Shown piece by piece: positions 22,001 to 37,000 of a stretch of 64,000 nt of DNA. The stretch spans positions 2,857,001 to 2,921,000 of the forward strand of contig OU612066.1 of the NCBI GenBank assembly GCA_914767715.1, in the 5' to 3' direction. How positions within the stretch are numbered: position 1 is the stretch's first letter; each line of letters starts with the position of its first letter. The notes under the pieces are model-generated. The model saw only the letters and a program-made list of their open reading frames with translations, had not been told where the DNA came from and did not search any database. Both the position numbers and the translations under genes were made by a program. This stretch comes from Membranipora membranacea (Eukaryota; Bryozoa; Gymnolaemata; Cheilostomatida; Membraniporidae).

Positions 22001-25000
22001 TATGAGTATTTGGATGTACTGTCCAAGTTTATTATAGAAAGGAGTGTTACAAATGAAACCAGTCTCACATACTCGTGCCTGTAGATTTAGTATGAACAAT
22101 ATGGAGAAGTTTCCTGGTTCAGATTTGCAAAGGAACGGAAGCTTATATTGGGCCATCCCTGTAATGAGCCAATGTCTAATAGTCAGATTGAAACGGAAAA
22201 AAGACAGTGAATGATGCACCATTACCTGCATTACCATATCCACTAGAACCACTACTGCATCTGTTGATTTTGATTTGATTGTAGAGTCAAAAGGGTGCGC
22301 TTCAGAGTTTTTGTACCTATGGACGAATTTTGGCGCGTACATATAAGCTCACCAGTGGTTACTATACACAGTGACCATCATGAATCTCGCCGGTTCTCAG
22401 CATCTCCGCTTGAGCCCACGGGACAAATACTAACCTTTGGGTGAGTCACTAAAAACCTTTTTCTTCCAAACACTGAGAAGGATTTATTCAAACTGAGGCG
22501 GACAGTCATATGTTTCATGTCTTATGCAAAAGTTAATGCTGCCCTGCTATTGAGAGTATCTTTTTCCTAGTTTTCCTTTTTTGCCAAGCAAGCGTGCATA
22601 TACCTGGGATGATTGTTGATGTCTCGTCTTAAAGACTTTTATAATGCTCGATAGTTGCTATTCAGTTGGGAAAGTTACTAATCTGGCTACTTACCAATTT
22701 CAAAGTTGATTATTACACTTAAACATTAAACTATATTAATGGTGAAAAAAAGACCAAATCTTTCAGACCATAAAAATGTTCCCAGAAAATGCTGTGCTGC
22801 TACACAAATATAGTTGATGTTGGCAGTGGAAAATTTAGCTCTGTTGTTTGGTAAGTTTTTGGAATGCAGCAGTTTCAGCTGGAAAGGAGAGCCCCTTATG
22901 TGTGTGTCATAAATTGATGTTATCAATTTACTATTGAAAATCAATTTTGTGACGGGATATGTTCCACATTGCTCCTCGCAATACTTATATTTTTATTTTA
23001 CCTGCTAAATGCCTAATCATTGCTTTATCCCAGGATGTCATTCGGCCTGATAATGAAATATTCTGCATTTGCCATGTTTTCTGAATATTGTGGATTATTT
23101 TCCTTTTCAACACTCATGTGTATATGGACATAATTGTCTATTTTGTTGAAATGCAAATAATATTTCCGTGGTGATTCATGGTTGTGAATGAAAATAAACG
23201 TATAAATATATATATTTACATTATGACCCATTAGGTTACATTAGACAATGAGCTGCAAGAATATTCTTCTTATGAATGAATATGAAGGTGGTGAGTCATA
23301 TCTAATAGACATGGATATGCAGAGGTACCTAAATATCATGTAAATGCTGTTGTTTTATCATTTTCTGTCACGATCGTTATTTTGTTATTTAAGAGGAAAA
23401 GTGTGGGAGGTTACACTGGAAATACCAGAAAGCAGATGTCAAGAACCCCTAGAGTACTTCTATCAGATAGAGTGTAGTCTGAATCCTAATGGTTCACGTC
23501 AGCAAGAATGGTTTGCCACTCACAACGAGTACAAATATTTGCTTGTCAAAACTCGAACTAGGCTCAATAGATGGTTGAAACTATCAGGTGAGTCTCTGGG
23601 ATATGAGGATTTGATGTTTTGGTGATTTTGAAAATGGATTTTATGAGTTCACTTAAAAATTGCTGCAACAAAAAAATGTACATTTTACTGACTTGTCTGC
23701 ATAAATTAATTCTTCGAGCAACTGGGTTGACGTTACATCCATACATATATATTTCTATTTAAATTTTCATTTGGACACTTTGTGATAGGTGGGTCCAGCT
23801 CAAGCCATGTGAAATTTTTGGCTTTGAACAAGCAACAAAAATAAGGCAGACAGTTATTATGCAAGGTTCAGCAGTCTGTGGACAACTGTAACAGGGTGAT
23901 ATGAGTCTGCTATCTGCTATCAGTAGATGCTCAAGGGCAGAAGTTTTTTAGCTTTTACGGGCTGAGCAACCCCTATTTTTCATTTCCTCATTTAGTGTTA
24001 GTATCTGTCAAGATCATCATCATCAAACAGAAGTAAAACATAATTGCTCATATTTAAAGTGATTAGTGATAAAGTTAAAATAAAGGGTGCTAAAATTATT
24101 GTAATCAGGCAATATATACTTAAAAAACTTGATGAAGCATTTGAGATGCTTTCAGCAGTGGGTGAAACTTGCAGAGAGCCTTTATTGTAAAAATAGCTTT
24201 TCCCGTCTCTTGTGATATCCGTGGAATATCGTGTTGATTAAGGCCACAGTTCAAATTTCATTTCAGATATAGGTGACGATCACTATGTTTTCGATGGTGT
24301 GATGCTGCCAAGAAGGGAAGCAGCTCATATCCTATATTGGGATCAAGGAGGTGTGACTGTTGTTGATCACACAGCCGCCATAAAGGCCGCTGAAGACAAG
24401 CAAAAGAGGAGACATGCCCAAATGTTTGGTCATCTTCACATGTTTACGGATTGGGAACCGAGTGTACTAAACGGTAATGTGGATGGACTCATGTGGTGGA
24501 CAAATAAAGTCATGAACAACACTCCTTACAACCCTGATCTAAAAGACAAGAAGCTGACAAAGAAAATTGGCTATCGGTCTCAGGTGATAAGAATTTATTT
24601 AAACAACTGTAGGATGTATCATTACGTCAGTGAGTAATTTTAACGATCAACAGTATCAATCTGTATTTAACTCATGGACTGATATATATATTCCATTTTC
24701 ATTCCGGAGAAGAATAAGTCCTTAGGACTTGTACCCAGAAAACAGAAATATTGGTAAAATATAGTGTAGAATTAAAAGGGCGTGTAACTAAAAATCAAGA
24801 ACAATGACAGGTATAATTACGAAGAACACACAGGCACTAATTAGCAGTAAACATCACACAAGTTAACAGGCAATAGCTGGGAAAAGAAAAGTTAACAATG
24901 CAGCAGTAGGCTAAAAGAAATGATACCAACTGACTTATTAATTGAGGAGTCTGAGGTTGTGGCTCCAAATGGCATTTTTGAAAGGAGCAAGGGTAATTCA

Positions 25001-28000
25001 TTAAACTTCTGAGCACCGAAATTAGCTAAAGCAAATCTAAAGTTTTTCTTGGATTATCTGAACCCAGAACTTTTAGCAAATTTCATATCTATATCATTTG
25101 AAATATGCAGCAATACACTAAATATTTGCCATTTCATGCTTGGATATGGGGGGGGGGGTATGAGTTGTCTGGCTTCAAAATAAGGAATGGCATTCTTATT
25201 TATGTGTACCACAACTATTACTACAAGTGATATATTCACAGAGCAATGATATATCCCTTGCGATATATTATTATTCATTTGCTGAAAGTTTCCTCAATTC
25301 ATGGCTATAAATGTGGACATCCTTACACACAGTGTCAAATGAGCTATTTTATAAAAACAGATCCAGTGGTTAAGAAATCTAGCAAGAACAGGATTCTTTA
25401 TTGATGAGGCATATAATTTATATCCATTTAAACAGCATTCAAAATTTCAACACAATTAAGATCATCTGATGCCCAAATATTACCTATGAGAGCAATTTAC
25501 AAAAAATAAATTATTATTGGCTTAGCTTTAAATTGTGGGATGAGGATCTGAAATGGAAAGGCAGGGTGTTGTGGGGCATTTTGTTTTGACCAGATTTATG
25601 CAGATTTTATTTTCTTAGATCATCAGATAATTTTTGACACTGCGTAGGTACATCAAGTTGACAAATTCAGAAAATACCAACTGTAAACTGAGCCTAGATC
25701 TATTAATTGCGGCATAAATAACTCATTTCACAAGTCAGATAACTCGAAGCCTAAGGGTGTAATAATGTGTATAGCCTAAAGGTTTGAAGAATACAGAAAC
25801 AGTTATGGCCTATCACTGTAAGCTATGTTTACAAGACAAATTAAATTGCCATTTTATTGTGTAACATAATTTGTGAAATTATTGTGTCCCCTAATTACCA
25901 ACTCTGTGATACTATCTGACACCATTTGAGGACAGAAGGATAGTAACAGCTTTTAATAGTCGTTCATCCTTAGCTAAATTGGATCTCTCTTAGAATGGTA
26001 AACATTGTTTAGCTTTGTGAAGCCGAGTTGGGGAGTTCCTCAAACACTCCACTCTTAGCAAGCTTTCTTTAATAAACATGATTCCATAACATCATTATCG
26101 TCAACGCAAAAGGGGTTTGAAAAAAACCAGAAACACCAGGCTGACCTTCCATATTGATTCTGTTGAACATTTTGATGCTTCTCAAAACCACTCAATGATC
26201 TGTCTATGGTTTCAAAAGTATAGGTTAAGTTCAGAAGCTGTTTTTAATTTAGTCTCAATTCTAATATTTTGTTATGTCTAAGGTCAGCCTGGTAATAGGC
26301 ACACTGAAGGAATTTAGTTATCACCATTATCTTGAGATCTCCTTGAAGCTTATTTTTAGGACATCAAAGACTGGTATTGCAAGAATAACAGGCTTAGGCA
26401 TGACTAACGATCTGATAATGTGTTTTTCGACTTTCTAAAATAAAAATAGGGAAAGGTTATATTAGCATAAACAAGTAATTTAAAATTCACAATAAATATG
26501 GGGCTTAGAAAAGGATCTATGCATATTGGTAACCATTTAATAGTCATTAATATTTTATTTCCAGGGTTTGATGCAATATATTGATGCTGCTGAAAAAAGC
26601 CATGCCAAGTTCTGTCAGGGGAGCTCAGATATAACTGTGAATCAGCTGTTTGGTTCACTACTAGGACTGATGTACCTTGCCTATCAATACAAGCATACAC
26701 ATCTACAGGAGACTATGGACAAGTTAGTGCTGGAAACAATGGAGAGTATGGCTAAGGTTCTGCAGCGGACAGGGGAAAGCTTTGACCTGAAAAAGCTATT
26801 TTGCTCCCATAAATGGTGTGATGAAATAGTGAGGTGAGCCTCTTACAACACTTGATAGATCAATTGAGGCTCAGTATAACACAGGTTGGAGCTAATATGG
26901 ATAATAAAAAAATATCTGGTAACCAAAACCAAAGCCTTGAAAATACTAAATATGTCATTATCATGGCTCAAAGAAACACTATTTGACTTTTTACACATAA
27001 GAATGGTGGTTTTCAAATCTGTGATTTGCTGTAGAATGATTGTCATAATTTATTTTTTTCAATGCATTCATAATCACAGAGAAATATCACCAGATATTAA
27101 ATTTATAGGCAACAATTTAGGTCAACTGCAGCCTACAAGCCTAATATGAAGCTTCAACCAATACCTGTCCACCTGCTGAAATTCTTTACAGGGATAAGGC
27201 CGGGGGAGGGGGGGTGGTGTGAGGGTGATGTCTGACCAAATTTTTGCACAAACAATAAGTCAGATGGTATAAAAGCACATTTGGATTTTCATATTCTATT
27301 CATAGGCAACCAAGGCACACTCGAAAAGACATTCATGTATAATTTGATCCTCAATCAGTATTGTAAGTATGTATAATAGTGATGGAGCAGAGTGAGGATA
27401 TATCCTTACTCTGTGATAATAAGATTGAGTGTTATGTTATGTCATGTTATCATGTGGTTTTTAAACAAAATCTGAAAGCACTTGATGTCGGGAGTGACAG
27501 AAAACCAGGGTTGTTATAATATGAGTTTTGAAGTGGTAGGGCCAGGAGGGGTGGGTGCGTGAGGGGCGCTGTAGCGCCTTCCCACTAGGGGGTATGGGGG
27601 GCCTCCCCAAGAAAAATCAGAAAAAATCAGAAAAATTAGAGGCAGTTCTAAGGCAATTCAGCCTTTTTGAGAAGAAAATTGACAAGAAAATGTTGTCTTG
27701 TCCATGATTAGATTCAAAAATAGCAATAATGGTTTTGTGTGAGCAACTTGCCAACATTTAACTTTGACATGCTCAATACCTCTCTGCAACCAATTTAGAA
27801 CATACAAAATAGGCCGAAAGGTATCTTTCGAGGCAGGCCATAGCACTGAAGGTAATTCACATGTTCCAGTTTTGGATGTCTTGATGATCTCTCAACCTCA
27901 TAACAAGCAGAAATTTGTAATTATGAATTAGCTACATCAGCTCTATCGCTTCATAATTCCTACATATAATACAGTGGGCCACCTGAGCACCTGCTATTGG

Positions 28001-31000
28001 CAAACATGAATAAAGTCAATTTGGATTCATAACACCTATGGCAATTTTGTGAGTTTTTCAACATTGACCTCCTGAAAAAGTGGCATTGCCATGGCCCCCT
28101 GGCCCTACCTATGGATACACCCCTGCAGAAAACCAACGTTATCACTCCACATATAAATTAAATGTTCTAAATAAAACTTTTTCTAAAGAAAAAACATATT
28201 CTTTCTGTCACTGCTTTCAATAATCTCCTTGTATCAAAAATTGAATATTAACAAAGCACAGGCCTTGACCTCATCGAGACTTCATTAGGAAATAGCGAAT
28301 TTGGGCAAGAAAAATGTTTGGTACCATCAATGTGTTTGGGGAGCAACTTGTATATTGTCAAGACCATATTACAATATGTGCTTGATAATTTACTGATAGC
28401 GTCAGTAGTGCTCCATTTGACCCTCAACCTTAGTTCAAAAACAGTTAAAAGGGACCTGGTTCCAAGTGATCACAAACTTGTGCCGAGCGATCTTTCTCTA
28501 CAGTCTTTGATTGAGCACACGGGGTCAGCAAATATTGACTGTCTTTTTATCATTAGGAAGCTGCCAAGCTCAACAAAACGGATCTGATGGCGTCACATAA
28601 ACTATATCACAGAAATGAGGCCAATAAAGCTGTTCTTATCAGAGTGGATCGCAGATTCAAATTGGAATTTCGAAACAAGTTATATTTATTCTTAGAGATA
28701 TAGCGCATCATAAGTTTTTGCTAAAAATAAATATGATGCAAGGTCTCGATATAGTGTAGGTCTTTGGACATGGTCTATTGTGGTATTTTACGTCTTGTCA
28801 TTTATTAGGTGTCTGCTTTTCTAAATTTGATGAATAAATAGTCCAGTCTTGCGTGGACCTTGCTACAAGCGATGGTGTGCCATTTCCAAATGAAGAATAG
28901 ACTTGGAACCTAAAGATCACACGCTGTTATCCTGACCAACTAATAAATTGAGCTCAGTGTTTCAATCCTGAAGATGTGATTACGGGATACCATCAAACAG
29001 TCATTTGATAATTTTACATCCAGTTATCATGGTTCTCTGGCAGCCCTTTTTAAATATGTTTTTTCTTACCCTAAAAACAGGTCGGTACCCAAATGGACAC
29101 CTCTCGAGCATTAATTACATATAAAATGAGCTCAGTCAATAGTATCAGATTACTATACATATACTGGGTCAAGAGTTAGCCAGGGGATCCCAATTTCCAA
29201 TTTATTGATGACTTGTATGACTCGCCCCTATGAAATCTAATATTTGTGAATCTTGAAAACTCTTGGCATTGAATAATGTCAGTGATGGCCCAAGCTGACA
29301 CTTAAATTCAACCATGCAATGTTAAGATTATGAATGTATTTTCTTTTAAAATTGAGAATTTCTGCATTTCTCCATTGTTGATGGCAGTCCAAGAATAAAA
29401 ACTTGCAGGTTAAAACTCTAATGAATTATCTAACTGAAATGATAGTAGGTAGCTCCAAAATCCGGAAGCTATCACTCTATAAAATCATGTATAAACATCC
29501 AAACTAACTCGCTCAGAGCAGAAGCCGTTCATATTATTATTAGTAAATTATTTTATTCCTTTCTTCATAATTTTCAATTCATACATTGAATTTTTCCGTT
29601 ATCGCCCATTTTATTGAGCTCATAAACTGTTTATTTGACTTTTATCACAGCAGCCAGTTCAAAATTTCATTTCATATACAACATTGCGATAATAGATGTT
29701 CATTCATTCGTTGTATGTATATGTATTCATTATCTCATGTGTGAGAAAACTAAGATTGTGAAAGACTGCCAAGATAAAGAGGCTGTTATGTAGAAAATGT
29801 GGTAGTAAAAATCTATAACTTAATCTATAAAAAGTCTATAAAATAATATAACACAGACTAAGAAAAAACTTTATTCAATAAATCAATGGCAACAGATCTA
29901 AAACAATCTTTTTTTAAATTGGTGCGCCGCATTAGTGAGTGGAACCTTCCAGATAGTAGTCAGTCAAAATCAATCAATGGATCTTGTTCACTATATATTT
30001 GCATGAATCGCTTTTTTAAAAGTCAGAGTGTATATGTCATCGAGGCTCCCAAGATCAAGCCTGTCAATATAGCTGGCAGACTTGGTGACATTTTTGAGCG
30101 TTTTCAGTTCGCTAGCAGAGAGGTGTTTATACAGTGTGGCGAGATGGAAAGTCAGCACACTTTCTATAAATGAGGTATTAGCTGTTCTCCTAAGTGATTC
30201 TTCTATACCAAGATAATACAACTTACTCATTATATATAGTCTATTGCGCGCCTTCTTGACCATGAGGTTTGTGTTGGGAGAAGGATAGCTTGCTGGTGAG
30301 AGTGGTGCCCAGATATTTGTACTTCTGAACACGCTCAAGTTTGTTGATGGTAAGTTGATGGTAAGTTGTTGCGGTGAGGATTCGTCTCGGAGGTCGCTGA
30401 AGATGATCTCTTTGGGTTTTGTGGTATTAATCAGCAGGTTGTTAGACTCACACCACTCTGATATATTGCTGATCACATTTTGTATAATTGATGTTGATGT
30501 TTGGTGTAGTTGCTGGAGAAGAATTGTATCATCTGCATATTTCAGCTTTAGCATATTGGTGATGTTGTTTGCAGTTCGTCTAAATATATACTAAATAGGA
30601 TGGGGCTAATAACACCGCCCTGTGGGCTACCGATTAAAGATGTCAGCCTATCTGAAACGCCTGTTTCTGTAATCACCACTTGCACTCGATTTGTGAGATA
30701 GCTAAAAGTTCAGTTGATAATGTTTGGGTTCAGATTCCTATTTATCAGCTTACCGATCAGTTTGCAGAGGCCGATGGTTTTGAATGCACTCGTGAAGTCC
30801 AGGAATATGCCCTTCATCCATTTAATCTATATGCAAACTGCAGGTCATCTCTTATCATCTTATTCATCTGTTCGTCCATCCGCTCATTCATTCATTCATT
30901 CAAATTTTTAAAGCTGTATTATTGCTGTGTTCATGAGTTTGAATCAAAAGATAAAATGAAATGATGCAATTTTGTGAATGGAACTTAAGTGAGTTGGGGG

Positions 31001-34000
31001 GGGGGGGGGGGAGAGTACATTTTACACTCGCATTCATTTAGACTGTCTTATGCTCAGTTTATACATCAAATTAACTCACCCGAATTAGGGTTGATTCGGG
31101 TCTAATTTTGGTGCACTAAATGTCTAATTCGAGTGTCAGGTGACCACTCGTATATTCAACAGTGAGTGATGAATATTCGACCACAATTTAACAGTTAATA
31201 CGAGACCATGTACACTGTCGAATTATTCAGCGGATATTTACATTCCAGAGCATGCACACTCCCATAAATAAATCATGGCAGATCAGGTGAGGAAGGAATT
31301 TATGCATAACAGCAGAACAAAAAATGCAAAATAAATTAGTTGTTATTCAGCGGATATTTACATTCCAGAGCATGCACACTCCCATAAATAAATCATGGCA
31401 GATCAGGTGAGGAAGGAATTTATGCATAACAGCAGAACAAAAAATGCAAAATAAATTAGTTGTTGTGGTGGTCTCATGATTTATTTAAATGGCCGTTCAT
31501 GAGTATCCTCTAGGATTTGTCAATTAATCTATCGCCGATTCAAAGTGCCAAATTAGCGCCTGAATTAAATTTGTGACGCCGAATTAAGCCATGAATTAAG
31601 CAATTCGGGTTGTAATTCAGGCAGCATTTTGGCAAATTCGGGTGACTCGAATAATGCGGCATTTTGAAAGAATGAAGTTAATTCGGGTCTTAATTTGATG
31701 TATAAACTGGGCATTAGGCTAAATAAATGCCATTTTTTTATCCCTAACTTAATGTTTGATCGTGTAAAAAAAAGTCTGCTTCCTAACAAGTACATGTATT
31801 ATTGTCATTTTCATCACTCAAGCTTGTTATCAGAAGCAGTGAGATCTAAAATCGAAAAACACCTTGTAATTTATTTCAATAATTCACTTATAAATGATTA
31901 TGATACATATTCATTCTAACTTTATCTATATGACTAGTTGGTCATGCCCTGCCTAGGATACTAAGTTGAGAACTACTGGTCCGTCTTTCTTGACTTTACA
32001 TTCTAATTGTAGCTATTCCTTGTTCAGCAAATTTCAAGCCCTCAATTTTCTTTAATATAACTTCTTATGATTTTGATCGAGATTTAAAAAAAAATTAATC
32101 TACCACCATATATCTGTATCAAACCAGGTTTGACAGCACAATGTAAGTCCCTAAAAAATCATTTCAATTCTACAAGTCGTTGTAGAAATTCTTTACATTA
32201 ATTTTATGTACTAGAGGAGGAAAGTCTTATAGTAATAGACAGGAATTAACAAGCTACTAGATTGTGAACAATTGATAAATACACTAACAATGACTGGATT
32301 TCAGAGACTAACACTACTACGCCAAATCAAGTGCAGAAACATTGGAGGCAAAAAATCACGAACTGTTGGATTTTCCTCTGAATTCATGAGGCATTTATTT
32401 CAATTCGAGTAGATATGTTGATTCAAAACTTGGGAATACACAAAAAGGATAATTGGCAGGTTATTCCAATGCCATTGATAACTGAATATATATTTGATTG
32501 ATGTTAGCCGGTTAAAATGAATATATTGAGATAACAGGCTGCCTCTGGAAGACTGAAGATTAGGCCTTCTTCTTATACCCCTTGTCTAACACAAAAGTGT
32601 CATTTGGTCCACAATCAATGCTTATTGCCCTCATCAAGGCCTTTGAGACTTCTTCGATCATGTAGCTTGAAAAACCCTAAAAAAATTGGCGAGGCATGAC
32701 CTTAAAGTGCTCAATGGCATGCATGATAACTGAATGCTACAAACTTACGCTCAAAACCATTTTTGAAACGGAACTATCATATAACCAATCAAAGCTGGCA
32801 TATCAACTAAGAAATACATGGTCCAAGGAGAGATGATCACTATTTAATAGTTTATACAGATGCAATGAAGTTTAAATTCAAATATTTCAGCCAGATGACG
32901 AGTAATCTCACTGTATGTATGGGGCAGATATCTAACTGGCAAATGCTAGTTCCACTCTACCATCTGCTAGACGCAAGTGTAGTGGATCAGAACAATGGAG
33001 AGAGCTACCAGGATGTAGGATGGTGGGGAACTGAGAAATACAGAGAAATTTTGAGATTTAATCAGAATATGACAACCCCCCATTGTTTTCTACCCAGGTA
33101 AGCTTAGTGAGTTTAGATCCATTAACATTACCATTTACGGTAAGGTCACGTATTGTAGCCGGGTGTTTAATGTTCATGAGTGGTTAAAACTTAGTCAAGC
33201 ATTCCGCGGTTATAATAAGGGCATTGTTTCCAAATTCTAAAGGCAGGCGGCTAATGAGTGAACATACGTACTAACTCAGTTGGGTACCACTCAGTTGTAA
33301 CAAGCTAGCAGCGACTATATATCTCTTATTTTTATTAACAATATATGAGCCCGATGTATTAACCTTCAAGGTCAAGCAGTTGTTGCCTCATTACACCTAC
33401 ATAAATTTATCATCCAATTAGAAACGATCTGACCAATAGTTAACATATCAGCATTCTTCTTCCCCACAAGTCGATGCCACTTCTTATTATTAATGGCAGA
33501 CAGAAACGTATCAAAATGTTTTGTTTTGAAGAAGTTAGTAGGACAGCTGTGTGCTGTGGTCAGGTCTGTGCAGTGTGGTGGGAGGGCATTAGCATGTTAC
33601 ATATAGTGTGCATATTTCTTGATCATTATATTGCCTGGGCGGCTACTAGATATTATGGTTCAATGACAGTGGGCTTGCTGGTGTGACATGGCTAAAATCT
33701 GTGTTTTGTTTCCCAAATTAATCCAGGCCTGTTCACCAACAAGCCGCGTGGTTACAATATGCGACCTTACGGTATTCAGCGTGAAAAACTTTCACAATAT
33801 TGAAATAGAATGACACAAAGTTCCCTACTCCTCAGAAAGTTGATAAATGATCATTTTCTTTCACAGTTCATGACAAGAATATTGAGTAAAGCAAATGTTT
33901 CATTTCAGATTCAAGAAAAGCTACAAAGAGTTGAAGCCTTTCTTCAGCCATATTGGTATACTGCCTAGGATATTCCTTGGGCTGCTGACTAGAGACCAAT

Positions 34001-37000
34001 TCAAGGAGTTTCTGGTCACCAAAGATTTGGCTGATGACCCTGCCATGTCCATGGAGCTAGTTATAGCTTATGCCGTCTTTCATGTAAAAAACATCAGACC
34101 AGATGAACTCAAGGAAACACTCATATCACATGATGAATCTCAGGTAATGAAGGGGTATGCACATTATCCAATCAAATTATTTATAGTCGCATTCTGTATC
34201 CCAAGTAAACACTACTCAACTAGGAGTTATGGTCTTACGCATTTCAGTACTCTATTCAAGGCCCCTTATGATATTGGTTATAGCGAATCATTTTGATTGC
34301 AATCTTTGTTTGTAACTAACCACCAAACTCAGTGGTAGCTGGCCAATGTGCCTTTAGTTTACCCATTGGTGATGTCATGCGTACCTCCAAAATAACTGTT
34401 ATTCGCTGACCTATGGGCTGCCTTATTGAATTAAATCAACTTTTCTCAGCCTCAGACCACAAATACACAAATTATTTGTATTGGACATTGAAGATTAGCT
34501 TCAATTAGAGACAAATTCAAATTGATGATATCGCTATAATCAAAAGTCAGCAAAACGCAAATGCCCATGAATTACTATACTCATAGAGGCTTAATTTTTA
34601 ATGTGTTTTACTTATTCAGGATGAACGATCAGGTATTTGTTTGGCTGTTGAAAAGTTTCTTGCAAAGCGGAGGCAAAATGGACAGTAAGTTTCACATATA
34701 TCTCACATATAGTCAAGACAGCTCACCCCATCCTTTCACACTTTGTTGATTTTTTGTAAATCAGCTCTTTCAGGCAATTGTTTCTGCTTGCGGTGGTATT
34801 GTATAACTATGGTTGAGGTTTTAATATGATTGATTATTTTATGAGCCCAATTTCATAAAAAACCAAAATCTTTTGATTTAACTGAACAAACAGACTTGAC
34901 AAAAGGAGGGAATTGTCAAATACTTCATGCAATACCAAAAAGCTAAGATGGTCTTGGAGGAACTGATTGTTATATGCCAATGGTTTTGCTTGCCACAAGC
35001 CAGTTACTTAAATATATATAATCGCCCAGGGGTTTTTCTTACGTTCACTTTTATTATAAATATAAATATATACAAGTTAGCAAAATGTCACAATTTCTCA
35101 CCTCAAAATTTTGGGTATCAAATAGCTAGGAATATATCATCATCTAAACAGGTTATTGTAAAGAGTAATTATCAATCCTTAGACATTTGAATTTTTTCAT
35201 ATGTCATACCGATTGAATGAATTTCTATTGTGGAAATGCAGTAACAATACAATCAAGCGATGCAAAATATCCTGATTGATAACTCTTGAATTACGGGCAA
35301 AGAAAAAAATTTGTAGACTGATGACATGCAAGTGATTTTATATGATAAGATGAACAAAGAAATTCACATGCTTGACCTTCAGACACGAAAACTTGGATAC
35401 AATTTGTTTTTGCTATCAACACCTCACTACAGTACGTGTTCCAAGTTGGGGCTGTGCAATGTGTTTCGCTGTTGGGCCTTTTGCTTTTGAGAAATTAATA
35501 TGAGTGTTTACCGTACGCGCAGGCTTTTCTCCCATTTTCAAGGAAATATATAGGGGCATAGGCTTTTGCACTTTGTCACACGGTCAAATTTGTTGCCAAG
35601 GGGCCATTGGTACATAATTATTAGAATAGACTAAACATGAAAAATAAACAATTTACCAGTCAGGCTTTGTTTTTTGGATGGACATGATGACTATATCATC
35701 TTGTAGGAGTTGTGCTATGTACTTTGATTGGTATATTTGTTCAAAGTAACCAAATTTTTTACCAAGCATCATAAAATATTGGAGCTTGGTCAGCCCCTCA
35801 GACCTTCTATGTTCATAGCACAAACAGTCAGAATTGTGTTTTATTTTATATTTTAATTCTTTGAGAAGGGAAACCTTCCAGTATTGTTCCTGGGTGGCAA
35901 ATCAGATCTACATTTGGTTAATGAATTAGAGCAAGTAGTATAAATGGTTTACTCATCTAATTTGAGGCTTGAATGTTTTATTGCAGGTTATGGAACCCTA
36001 CCCACACTCTAATGGATCGCCTTCTTGGTATGATAAGGTGCTATCAGAAAACAGAAAACGATTATTTTGTTGGCTGTGCTGGGGTTCACAATGCTATCAG
36101 ATGCTCACTATTTGTAATGGAGACATGGGAGGATGTCTCAACGGAGACTGTGGATGATGTAGGTTCTGGTTTGGAGAAATGCTTGCAGGAAATCTTAGAC
36201 AACTTTGTTGAATCTGATGTCGTCACACCAGAAGAGTTCCAGGTAAAATCAAGTGCCATCAAGCATGTAAGAAATATGTACTGTTACTATCTGATATCTC
36301 TTACTCTTTCATTCTCATATATATCGTTGTTGCTGATTGGTTTTATTAGTTCTATGTTAAATGTGAAGTGATGACATGTTTCTGTGTCATTTAGATCTGG
36401 AACAAGATATACGATTACGAATTTGGGGAACCTTTCATGAAAGCATGGTGGAGTGAGAGGTGCCTATCTATGTACACAGATCGCTTGAGACAGGTGAGAT
36501 CATTTTGATCTTAACTAGATTGCCCTAATTTATCAGCTATTGGAAGCTTACAGATTATTAGAGTACCCTAATGGATATTTTGAGAATAACTTGGTTTAAC
36601 AAAAGTTTATACTTAAAGCTACAGATTTAAATTCCTGTACTCATCAACCAATTGTCTGCAATTGTATTTTGCAAGGTTACTCTGCTTCCTTCCCCTTCTA
36701 GGTATTGACCGTTTGAAACCCATAATACAAGGTTTTGACAATCATATCCCCTAATAAAATTTCTTGAACATAACAATGTATGTGAAGATTATATCTGAGG
36801 ATAAACCAGATTGTAACAATATTAAACTACTTATAGGCCATATGGGTATCCGGACATTTTCCCAATGTCATTTTCCCACCAAGCCATTTTCCCACCTTTC
36901 TTTATCCCACCAAGCCATTTTCCCACCAAGCCATATTCCCACCGAGCCATTTTCCCACCACGAAATTTTCCCACATATCCGTTTTCCCACTAGGCCGATT

